A stretch of DNA of 64,000 bases, taken from contig NZ_LMSG01000018.1 in the NCBI RefSeq assembly GCF_001428335.1, positions 62,001 through 126,000 of the forward strand, given 5' to 3'. Of the stretch, positions 55,262 to 62,727 are shown piece after piece. The stretch is from Arthrobacter sp. Soil762 (lineage in GTDB: Bacteria > Actinomycetota > Actinomycetes > Actinomycetales > Micrococcaceae). Within the stretch, counting starts at the first letter, position 1. Each line of letters opens with the position of its first letter. The translations under genes and the position numbers were made by a program. Under the pieces are notes generated by a model. That model did no database searches. It was given only the letters and a program-made list of their open reading frames with translations, and was not told the DNA's origin.

Positions 55262-56974
55262 CTATTTTGCGTTGTCGTAGGAGTCCACCACGGCCACGCT
55301 GACGGGGAATTCCACCGGGATGGGGCCGAACAGCAGTTCCTTCGCGGCGGCGGCAGCTTCCTCGACGGCCCGGATGCAGGCCTGGACGCCGGCCTCGGGG
55401 GCATGGACCATCACCTCGTCATGCAGGAAGAACACCAGTTCCGCCTGAACGGAACCGTCGGCACGCAAGGCCCGGAGCCGCCGTCGTAATTCCGCCAGCC
55501 AGCACGCCGCCCAGTCAGCGGCGGATCCCTGCACCACAAAGTTGCGGGTGAAGCGGCCGCGGGAACGGGCAATGGATTCCGCGCGGCGCTGCTCCTCGGC
55601 AGTGGCCGACTGCTGGCTCCGGTACCACCCTTCCGACGGCGGCGGGCTGCTCCGGCCAAGCCGGGTGGTCACGGTGCCGCCGGCCTCGCCGTCGCGCGCC
55701 GCCTGCTCCACGAAGCCGACGGCGCGGGGGTAGGTCCGTGCCAGCTGCGGCATCAGGCGCCCTGATTCCCCCGTGGTGGCGCCATAGATGGCGCCGAGGA
55801 GGGCGACCTTCGCTTTGGCGCGATCGCCGCCGAAACCCTGGGCGGCGATGCCGGCGTACAGGTCCTTGTCGCGCGCTGCTTCCGCCATTTTGGAGTCCTG
55901 CGCCAGCGCCACCAGCACACGGGGTTCCAGCTGGGAGGCGTCCGCGACGATGAGCTTGTGGCCGGGATCCGCGTGGACGGCGCCGCGTATCTGCCGCGGG
56001 ATCTGCAGGGCACCGCCGCCCCGCGAGGCCCAGCGGCCGGACACCACACCGCCCACAACATACTCGGGCTGGAAGCGGCCCTTGGCTACCCATGCGTCCA
56101 GCCAGGCCCAGCCGTTGGCGGTGTGCAGGCGGGACAGTTTCTTGTAGGCGAGGAGCGGTTCGATGGCGGGGTGGCTGGACTCCATCAGCTCCCACTGCCG
56201 CGTGCTTTTCACCTCGATGCCGTTGCGGTGCAGGGCGCGCATCAGTTCCTGCGGCGAGTCCGGGTTCAGTCCGGGCGAGTTGAGCAGCCCCCGGAGTTCG
56301 GTGTTCAGGGCCTCCAGCTTCGCGGGGCGGTGACCGGCCGGCGGGCGCGGCCCGAGGTGGCCGGCCAGGATCTGCTCATGCAGGTCCTCGCGCCAGGGGA
56401 CGCCGGTGTGTTGCATCTCCGCGGCGATCATGGCGCCGGCGGATTCGGCGGCCAGCAGCAGCTGGAGCCGCTTCCGCTTGTTTTCTTCCGGAGCGGCATC
56501 GGCCAGGGCAGCCTGCTGGGCGGCGTATTCAGCGCGGAGCTCAGCAAGGCCCTGCCGTGGGGCGCGCTGGCGGACATCGTCAAAGAGCGCGCCCTGGTCC
56601 GCCGGCGGGGGCGGCGGCTGGAGCGTGCGGGGCAGCCCCTGGGGATCGTCGAGCGGTTCCTTCTCGGCGTTCCGGGCGTACTCCGTGTGGGCGGTGAACT
56701 GCGAATACGCCAGGATATTGCCGCACAAACCTAGGTCATAGCAGCGCTCCAGTTCCACGCCGGCCGCCAGCAGGGCGGGGTACCAGGCCTGGGTCCGGTT
56801 CCAGATCCAGCGGGGCGGCGCCTCGCGGGGCCGGTTTTCCAGTTGGCGTACGACGCCGGCCAGCTCGCTTGCGCTGATGAGGCGCGGTTCGGGGCGGTCG
56901 GGGTGGGGATCGCCCGCCTGGGTGACCTGCTGGAGGGCTGCGCCGTGGGCGTGGGCGGCGAGCAGCAGATACAT
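55262..56974 (-). CDS. PolA-family DNA polymerase-like protein without visible exonuclease site
   Basis: The 570-residue protein has an A-family polymerase domain in its C-terminal half: motif A VADASQLEPRVLVALAQD, a motif B region KAKVALLGAIYGATTGESG with Lys and YG, and motif C FLHDEVMVHAP. The N-terminal third, where related proteins carry a DEDD exonuclease, has no DxE or other complete exonuclease signature. The protein is often called a bifunctional 3'-5' exonuclease/DNA polymerase in actinobacteria. ATG 56974 gives the conserved MYLLLAAHAHG start. It is divergent from the small HTH gene. Confidence 0.85.
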   Translation of the reverse strand: MYLLLAAHAHGAALQQVTQAGDPHPDRPEPRLISASELAGVVRQLENRPREAPPRWIWNRTQAWYPALLAAGVELERCYDLGLCGNILAYSQFTAHTEYARNAEKEPLDDPQGLPRTLQPPPPPADQGALFDDVRQRAPRQGLAELRAEYAAQQAALADAAPEENKRKRLQLLLAAESAGAMIAAEMQHTGVPWREDLHEQILAGHLGPRPPAGHRPAKLEALNTELRGLLNSPGLNPDSPQELMRALHRNGIEVKSTRQWELMESSHPAIEPLLAYKKLSRLHTANGWAWLDAWVAKGRFQPEYVVGGVVSGRWASRGGGALQIPRQIRGAVHADPGHKLIVADASQLEPRVLVALAQDSKMAEAARDKDLYAGIAAQGFGGDRAKAKVALLGAIYGATTGESGRLMPQLARTYPRAVGFVEQAARDGEAGGTVTTRLGRSSPPPSEGWYRSQQSATAEEQRRAESIARSRGRFTRNFVVQGSAADWAACWLAELRRRLRALRADGSVQAELVFFLHDEVMVHAPEAGVQACIRAVEEAAAAAKELLFGPIPVEFPVSVAVVDSYDNAK

Positions 56975-57023
56975 AGGTCCAATTCTGCCCTGCGGCGGGG
57001 ACATTCAAGCCCCAACCCCATGG

Positions 57024-57076
57024 CGTCAACATGTGTTGACGGCCCTCCATTCGTCAACTAAAGTTGACGAATGGAG
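57024..57076. promoter_or_regulatory. Two tandem palindromes with CGTCAAC/GTTGACG half-sites
   Basis: CGTCAAC-ATGT-GTTGACG at 57024-57041 and CGTCAAC-TAAA-GTTGACG at 57052-57069 share the same half-sites and 4-base spacing, 28 bp apart. The second one extends to a 14-bp-arm stem (57045-57076). It covers the ribosome site region of the small HTH gene and faces the polymerase-like gene. A dimeric regulator binding two helical faces is likely; the small HTH protein itself is the best candidate. Confidence 0.7.
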
Positions 57077-57085
57077 GTAGGACGG

Positions 57086-57286
57086 ATGAAAACGCTGGTC
57101 GCATCAATGGACGGGAAAGGTCCCGCTGAAGCGCTGTACGCAGTGGCGGAACTGCAGAAGGAGGTCGGCCGCGCCGAAGCGGCCCTGGTCCGCAAGGCGA
57201 GGCAGGCCGGTCTGTCTTGGGAAGCCATTGCCCTGTGCCTTGGGGTCAGTAAGCAGGCCGTCCACCGCAAATACGGGAAGCAGTAA
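57086..57286 (+). CDS. Small helix-turn-helix protein
   Basis: The 66-residue protein has one helix (EALYAVAELQKEVGRAEAALVRKARQAG) and an HTH of the sigma-4/resolvase-like type (LSWEAIALCLGVSKQAVHRKYGKQ). GGAGG with 8 bases to ATG 57086 decides the start; the ATG at 57071 is inside the palindrome. It lies under two matching palindromes and probably represses itself and perhaps the divergent polymerase-like gene. It is 116 bp upstream of the tad operon. Confidence 0.8.
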   Translation: MKTLVASMDGKGPAEALYAVAELQKEVGRAEAALVRKARQAGLSWEAIALCLGVSKQAVHRKYGKQ

Positions 57287-57402
57287 CCGGTCCGGCCGTT
57301 CGGCCCGTCTTTCTGTCCGTCCTGTCGGCCGGGTGGGGGAGTTGTCCACATACGGTGGCAGGGCCCTGTTTCTCCCCCTTGAGTTCGGTGGAGAGTTGCT
57401 GC

Positions 57403-58563
57403 ATGAGCAGGCACCAGCTATCGCCACCCCCTTCCGAGCGGCCTTCCGCCCAGCTGTCCCGTGCGCCTGCCTCGGCACACGCCGCGGGAGCCTGGCTGCC
57501 CGACCCCGCTGGTGCTGAGGTTCTCCTGGTCACCGGCTATGACTTTCTGCAGGGCGAAGTGGAGCGTATTGTGGCTGCCGCCGGCGGCCAGCTGCGGGTG
57601 GTGGCGGACGTGGCTGATGCCGCCAAGTACTGGGACGCCGCGGCCGCAGTATTGGTGGGGAGCGATGTCCGCGAGCTGCCGCCGCGGCGGCGGGCCCCTG
57701 CCGTGTTGGTGGGCCTGAACGGGGAGGGGGACAGTCTCTGGCACCTGGCCACAGCCCTCGGCGCGGAGCGGGTGGCGGTGCTTCCGGATGCCGCGGCCTG
57801 GCTGGCAGAGTACCTGAGCCGGTCGCGGTCACCCGAAGCGGGAGGACTCGTCCTCGGGATAACAGGGGGCTGCGGCGGTGCCGGTGCCACCACCGCGGCA
57901 ATCTGGATCGCCCAGGCGGCAGCCGGGCTGGGTGTGCGCGTGTTGCTGGTTGATGGCGACCCGTGGGGTGGTGGCCTGGAACTGGCACTGGCGGCTGAGG
58001 AGACGCCGGGGCTGCGCTGGCCTGACCTGTCCGACGCGAGCGGAAGCATCGATCCCGAGCAGCTGGCTGACTCACTGCCGGTAGCCGGCGGGTTTTCCTT
58101 CCTGTCCTGGCCCGGCAGCGGCGACCGTCCGGCACCGGTGGATGCCGCCACCACAGGTGGCGTACTGGATGCGGCCCGGCGGGGCTATGAACTGGTGGTG
58201 GTGGACATCGGCCGGGGCGCCGAACCCGTGCGCATGTTTGCCTGGGACTGCGACCGCATCCTCGTGGTTGTGCCGGCGCAGCTGAAGGCCGCGGTAGCCA
58301 CAGCCCGGCTGCTGCACGAACTTCCGCCGGTCGAGGCGGCCCTCCTCGTACGGGGCAAGGCCGGTGCCGCGCTGGACGCCGGACTGATTGCGGACGCCGT
58401 CGGGCTGCCCGTCCAGGGCCGCGTACCGGAGCTGCGCGGCGTTACGGCTGCCGGGGAAAACGGCAGGCTCCTTGACGTGGGCAAACGACGGAGTGTCAGG
58501 CATTTCGCCGCCTCAGTGCTCGATCTGCTGGACGGCGACATCCCTGTCGGAGACCTGCCGTGA
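57403..58563 (+). CDS. TadZ/CpaE-like localisation ATPase of tad pilus system
   Basis: The 386-residue protein has an atypical N-terminal receiver-like part (residues 35-145) and a ParA/MinD-type domain. The deviant Walker A is GGCGGAGATTAAIWIAQAA (GGxGGAGATT, no classical K), then LLVDGDPWGGGLELAL and VVVDIGRG. It is the TadZ/septum-site-determining type that places the tad machine at a site in the cell. Downstream genes overlap (GTGA), which fits one operon. The ribosome site is GGAGAG before ATG 57403. Confidence 0.88.
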   Translation: MSRHQLSPPPSERPSAQLSRAPASAHAAGAWLPDPAGAEVLLVTGYDFLQGEVERIVAAAGGQLRVVADVADAAKYWDAAAAVLVGSDVRELPPRRRAPAVLVGLNGEGDSLWHLATALGAERVAVLPDAAAWLAEYLSRSRSPEAGGLVLGITGGCGGAGATTAAIWIAQAAAGLGVRVLLVDGDPWGGGLELALAAEETPGLRWPDLSDASGSIDPEQLADSLPVAGGFSFLSWPGSGDRPAPVDAATTGGVLDAARRGYELVVVDIGRGAEPVRMFAWDCDRILVVVPAQLKAAVATARLLHELPPVEAALLVRGKAGAALDAGLIADAVGLPVQGRVPELRGVTAAGENGRLLDVGKRRSVRHFAASVLDLLDGDIPVGDLP

Positions 58564-59813
58564 GCGCGCAGCGGCCCGTCCCGCCCCCGTCGCCCCAGGA
58601 CCAGCGGACGGGGGCACGCCGTCGGCAGGCCCGCGTCCTGGATCCGCGCTTCTTGGATTCGGCGCTGCTGGAAACCGTCCGTGAGTCAGTCATGGCCGAC
58701 GCCGGACCTGTCACCCCGTCCCGGGTTGCCGCCGCCGTCCAGGCCACCGGCCGGCTGCTGGGGACTGCCGGCTCCCTTGCCGCCGTGGAACGGATCAGCG
58801 CCGAGCTGAACGGGCTCGGCCCACTCCAGGAACTGACGCGGGACGTGCACGTCACCGACATCTTCGTCAACGCCCCGGACTCGGTCTGGATCGACCGGGG
58901 TCAGGGCCTCGAACCGGCAGGGGTTTCGTTTTCCGGCGAGGCACAGGTGCGGGCCTTGGCATCGCGGCTGGTGGCCGCCGGCGGCAGGCGGCTGGACGAC
59001 GGGTCCCCGTGCGTTGATGTCAGGCTTGAAGGCGGATACCGCGTCCACGCAGTCCTGCCGCCGATTTCCACCGCAGGCACCTTGCTGAGCGTCCGCATCC
59101 GGCGGGAGCAGGTCTTCTCCATGGACGAACTCCGTGCCGGCGGCATGTTCGGCAGCACGGTCCAGGAGGTCCTTGAACGGGTTGTTGAGCAGCGGCTGAG
59201 TTTCCTGATCAGCGGGGCCACGGGTTCCGGAAAGACCACGTTGCTGTCCACCCTGCTGGGGCTGTGCTCCCCGGCGGAACGGCTGGTCCTGATCGAGGAC
59301 GCGTCCGAACTGAACCCCGTCCATCCGCACATTGTGTCGCTGGAGTCCCGTCACGGAAACCTCGAAGGCGGCGGCGAAGTGGATCTCGGCGAACTCGTCC
59401 GGCAGGCACTGCGGATGCGGCCGGACCGGCTGGTGGTGGGGGAATGCCGTGGGGCCGAGGTGCGGGAACTCCTGACCGCCATGAACACCGGCCACACGGG
59501 CGGGGGAGGGACCATCCATGCGAACGCTGCCACCGCTGTCCCGGCCCGCCTGACGGCTTTGGGAGCTCTGGCAGGCATGGGCCAGGACGCGGTCCGGCTG
59601 CAGGCAGCCAGCGCCTTGGACGTTGTGGTCCACGTAGAGCGGTCCGGCCACGGGCGGCATGTTGCCTGCGTGGGCGTGGTGCAGGACGGTCCCGACGGTC
59701 TAACCGTGGTTCCGGCGTTGGAGGCCAGACGCGGCCAGGTCGGCACCGGTCCAGCCTGGGAGGCGATGAGCAAGCGGCTGGGACTGTCCCTCGAGGCGGG
59801 TGCCGCCGTATGA
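58560..59813 (+). CDS. TadA/CpaF secretion ATPase
   Basis: The 417-residue protein is a type II/IV secretion ATPase. It has Walker A SGATGSGKTTLLSTLLG, the Asp box LIEDASELNP, Walker B LVVGECRG, and the His box TGHTGGGGTIHANA. It powers assembly of Flp pili. The GTG start overlaps TadZ by 4 bp and its stop overlaps TadB. Confidence 0.94.
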   Translation: MSAQRPVPPPSPQDQRTGARRRQARVLDPRFLDSALLETVRESVMADAGPVTPSRVAAAVQATGRLLGTAGSLAAVERISAELNGLGPLQELTRDVHVTDIFVNAPDSVWIDRGQGLEPAGVSFSGEAQVRALASRLVAAGGRRLDDGSPCVDVRLEGGYRVHAVLPPISTAGTLLSVRIRREQVFSMDELRAGGMFGSTVQEVLERVVEQRLSFLISGATGSGKTTLLSTLLGLCSPAERLVLIEDASELNPVHPHIVSLESRHGNLEGGGEVDLGELVRQALRMRPDRLVVGECRGAEVRELLTAMNTGHTGGGGTIHANAATAVPARLTALGALAGMGQDAVRLQAASALDVVVHVERSGHGRHVACVGVVQDGPDGLTVVPALEARRGQVGTGPAWEAMSKRLGLSLEAGAAV

Positions 59814-60691
59814 CACTTCTGCTGGCCGTGGTCCTCGTGCTGGCGGTCGTGCTGCTCTTCAGCCCGCCCGGCGGTGCCACAGGCCGTTTCCGGCGGGCCG
59901 TGGGGAGCACAGGACCAGGCTTCGCCTCTCGGGTTCAGGGCGGGGCCGGTGGCCCCAGGACGGGCGTCGCGTGGCGCAAGGTGCTCGGTAACCGACCGGA
60001 ACGGAACGACCTGTCACTGACCCTTGTGGTGCAGCAGCTTGCTGCGCTGCTGAAGGGCGGCCGCACTCCGGCACGGCTATGGGATGAACTGTGGCTGGTC
60101 CACGCTGGCCGTCGGGAGCCAGATTCCGCAACTGCGGGCGCAGGTTCACGCGCATCGCAGGACCTTGGCGGAAGGGCGGAACCAATCCGCGGGTCAGCGG
60201 CAGGGCCCAGCGGTCCGAGCCTCAGCGCAGGTTCCCTGGTGATGCTTGGCGCCGTCCGGGCAGCAGCGTTCCGGGGCGCACCCGTGTCGGAGGCGATAAG
60301 GAAGGCTGCGCAATCGGAGTTTTCGCGCGCGGACAGCAGGGAGTTACGGATCTGGTGTGAGCTTGCCGCCTGCTTTGACATTGCCGAAGCCAGCGGCTGT
60401 CCACTGGCGGATGTCCTGGCGAGGTTTGCGGCACAGCTGGAGGTGGAGGACGATGCCGAGGCCGCACGGCAGACAGCGCTCGCCGGGCCCAAGGCCACGG
60501 TCGGTCTCCTGACGTGGCTCCCGCTGATGGGACTGGGCCTGGGAATAGCGTTGGGCGTGGATCCCTTGGCCATCCTGATAGGGACCCCGCTGGGACTGGC
60601 GGCGCTCGCAGCGGGTGTGGGCCTCACCATCGCCGGAAGAATCTGGTCCGCCCGCCTGGTCGGTGCTGCCGCCGGGGCCCGTGTGCCATGA
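59810..60691 (+). CDS. TadB-like type II secretion F-domain protein
   Basis: The 293-residue protein has an N-terminal membrane helix, a cytoplasmic T2SSF domain (LSLTLVVQQLAALLKGGRTPARLWDEL; FDIAEASGCPLADVLARFAAQLEVEDDAEAARQTALAGPKAT), and two C-terminal membrane helices. It is an inner-membrane platform for pilus assembly. The central stretch (residues 95-150) is low-complexity Gly/Ser/Ala-rich and longer than usual. Confidence 0.88.
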   Translation: MTLLLAVVLVLAVVLLFSPPGGATGRFRRAVGSTGPGFASRVQGGAGGPRTGVAWRKVLGNRPERNDLSLTLVVQQLAALLKGGRTPARLWDELWLVHAGRREPDSATAGAGSRASQDLGGRAEPIRGSAAGPSGPSLSAGSLVMLGAVRAAAFRGAPVSEAIRKAAQSEFSRADSRELRIWCELAACFDIAEASGCPLADVLARFAAQLEVEDDAEAARQTALAGPKATVGLLTWLPLMGLGLGIALGVDPLAILIGTPLGLAALAAGVGLTIAGRIWSARLVGAAAGARVP

Positions 60692-61296
60692 CGGACATCC
60701 TTGTGCCGGGGCTGGCCTTGGCCGTTGTCCTGGCTGCTGCCGCCTGCCTTGCCCTTTCGCAGCCAAGCCGGGTCCGAAAGCGGCTGCTCAGACTGCGAGG
60801 GGACGTGGGCGCCGGGCCGCATGGGGCCGATGAAGCACTCACTCAAGGCGGCCGCCTTCACGGATTGCGTGACACAGCCATGATGCTTGAGCTCGTGGCC
60901 GCGATGCTGGACGCGGGGTCTGGCATTGGCCGGTCCCTGGAACTCGTCGCGGCCTCGGCCTCCACGGACTACGGCAAGGCGCTGCGTCCGGTGGTGTCTG
61001 CGCTCGCCATCGGAGCCGACTGGGAAACAGCCTGGCGCAGTTCCGAAATCCGTCTTCCTGAAATCCTGGAATTGCGTGACGCCCTGGGATTCGCCGCCCT
61101 GACCGGAGCGCCGTCGTCGGCCATCCTTTACGCACAGGCCGCGAGGTTGCGCCGGGAAAGATTCCGCGCTGCGGAGAAACGGGCGGCCTCGCTCGGCGTG
61201 AAGCTGGTCATTCCGCTGGGCCTGTGCTCGCTCCCGGCCTTCATCTGCCTGGGCGTAGTCCCGGTCCTCCTGGCCCTGGTGCCGTCCGGGTCCTGA
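60688..61296 (+). CDS. TadC-like type II secretion F-domain protein
   Basis: The 202-residue protein has one N-terminal membrane helix, an F-domain (LELVAAMLDAGSGIGRSLELVAA; ALRPVVSALAIGADWETAW) and a C-terminal helix pair KLVIPLGLCSLPAFICLGVVPVLLALV. It forms the second inner-membrane platform component, with the start overlapping TadB. Confidence 0.88.
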   Translation: MTDILVPGLALAVVLAAAACLALSQPSRVRKRLLRLRGDVGAGPHGADEALTQGGRLHGLRDTAMMLELVAAMLDAGSGIGRSLELVAASASTDYGKALRPVVSALAIGADWETAWRSSEIRLPEILELRDALGFAALTGAPSSAILYAQAARLRRERFRAAEKRAASLGVKLVIPLGLCSLPAFICLGVVPVLLALVPSGS

Positions 61297-61469
61297 CAGC
61301 GGGATTTGAGCTACGGTCCATTCCTCCACACCCCGTCCCGTCCTCCACAATCCGCTCAAAGCGGCGCTTATCCACTTACGGGATGTTTGCACTTACCGAG
61401 ATCTGCGGAGCCGGGAAGAGTCGAAATCAGCCGGCAACTCGGCCGGAGCACAGAAGGGAAACCGTCACC

Positions 61470-61832
61470 ATGACCATCATCCAAAACAGCCTTTCCGCCG
61501 CCCCTGCGCCGGAGCTCAGCGCGGGAGTTGCGGGTACCGCCGCATGGGACTCCGTGGTACTTGCCAATGCAGGACTGGACGCTTGTACCTGCCAACGGGA
61601 GGAGGCCCCAGAGGCCGTTGGTAACGTCGTGGAGCTTTACCCCGGTGCCAGCGAGGCGAAAAAGCGCCGGCCCCGGCTCACAGCTTCAGAGGCCGGAATG
61701 GCGACGGCCGAATACGCCATAGCCACCCTTGCCGCTGTTGGCTTCGCCGGACTTCTCGTCTTCATTCTCCGCAGCGACGAAGTGCGCGGATTCCTGTTGA
61801 ACCTCATCCGCACGGCGCTGGCCTTGCCATGA
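61470..61832 (+). CDS. DUF4244 Flp-type pilin precursor with long leader
   Basis: The 120-residue protein ends in a classic prepilin segment G-MATAEYAIATLAAVGFAGLLVFI, with a cut after Gly76 and Glu at +5. The mature part is 44 residues. The leader of 76 residues, with the Cys-containing ACTCQREE, is much longer than typical. ATG 61470 follows AAGGGA; a GTG at about codon 54 would give a 23-residue leader but has no clear ribosome site. It is the probable major pilin of the tad operon. A 173-bp gap before it shows no other gene. Confidence 0.83.
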   Translation: MTIIQNSLSAAPAPELSAGVAGTAAWDSVVLANAGLDACTCQREEAPEAVGNVVELYPGASEAKKRRPRLTASEAGMATAEYAIATLAAVGFAGLLVFILRSDEVRGFLLNLIRTALALP

Positions 61833-62371
61833 GTCTGCCGCCGGCAGCGTTGCCACGGGCTGATGACCGGGGCAGCCGCTGTGGCCGCTGCCGGAACCAG
61901 GGTGTGGAAAGCCGCGTGGCTCTGGGACCGGCGGCCGCGTTCCGTCGCCGGTTCCGTCGCCGCCGCCGTGGTCCGGGGAACGCCCACGGCGCCGTGACGG
62001 CGGAGTTCGCGGTAGCGCTGCCGGCAGTTCTGTTGCTCCTCGCACTGCTCTTAGCGGGAGCCTCCGCGGGCGTCACGCAGCTCAGGCTCGAGGAGGCGGC
62101 GCGGGCCGGCGCCAGGGCGCTGGCCCGCGGCGAGGACGCGGCTTCAGTGCAGGGGATCGTCAGGACCTTGGCGGGGACGTCGGCAACGGCGTCCGTTGGG
62201 ACTGAAGGTGAGTGGCTCAGCGTCACGGTGGCCGACGGGGTGGGCGGGCCGCTGGGGGCAACTGTGCCCTGGACACTCACGGCCAAGGCCACCACGCGGA
62301 GCGAAACGCCGGCTGCCGCGGCCAATCCGGGGTTGGAGCCGGGCGGGACCGCGGACGAGGCGCCGTTGTGA
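61829..62371 (+). CDS. TadE-like minor pilin
   Basis: The 180-residue protein has a basic N-terminal region of about 55 residues and then G-AVTAEFAVALPAVLLLLALLLAG, a TadE-type prepilin site with Glu at +5. The mature part is periplasmic and Ala/Thr-rich. It starts in the stop of the pilin gene (ATGA) and is a pseudopilin of the tad system. Confidence 0.87.
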   Translation: MSLPPAALPRADDRGSRCGRCRNQGVESRVALGPAAAFRRRFRRRRRGPGNAHGAVTAEFAVALPAVLLLLALLLAGASAGVTQLRLEEAARAGARALARGEDAASVQGIVRTLAGTSATASVGTEGEWLSVTVADGVGGPLGATVPWTLTAKATTRSETPAAAANPGLEPGGTADEAPL

Positions 62372-62727
62372 ACAGGCAATTCCGGGACAACCCGGAGCGC
62401 GGTTCGGGAACAGTACTGGCGGCGGGACTGGCGCTGGTTGTCATCATGGCGATGGCCCTGATGTTGTTGTTCGCACAGTCCGCGGTGATGGCCAGCAGGG
62501 CAGCGGCAGCGGCGGACCTCGCTGCCCTTGCCGCGGCCGATGCCCTGCGCGGGATCACTTCGGGAGACCCCTGCACGGTGGCCGCCGAGGTAGCGGTCCG
62601 CCATGAGGCGGCACTCGTCAGCTGTACGGAAGGGGCCGGCCAGACCGTCAGGGTCCGAACAGAGCTGAATGCACGCACACTCGTTGGCGCCGCCACAGGT
62701 CAGTCGCGGGCCGGACCGCCGCCCTGA
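62368..62727 (+). CDS. TadE-like protein of the helicase/secretion neighbourhood
   Basis: The 119-residue protein has RGSGTVLAAGLALVVIMAMALMLLFAQSAVMASRAAAAADLAALAAADAL, the TadG/Rv3654c-type N-terminus, without the +5 Glu. A conserved Cys pair (PCTVAAE; LVSCTEG) follows. It begins in the stop of the TadE gene (GTGA), and its last 28 bp overlap the convergent helicase gene. Confidence 0.83.
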   Translation: MNRQFRDNPERGSGTVLAAGLALVVIMAMALMLLFAQSAVMASRAAAAADLAALAAADALRGITSGDPCTVAAEVAVRHEAALVSCTEGAGQTVRVRTELNARTLVGAATGQSRAGPPP

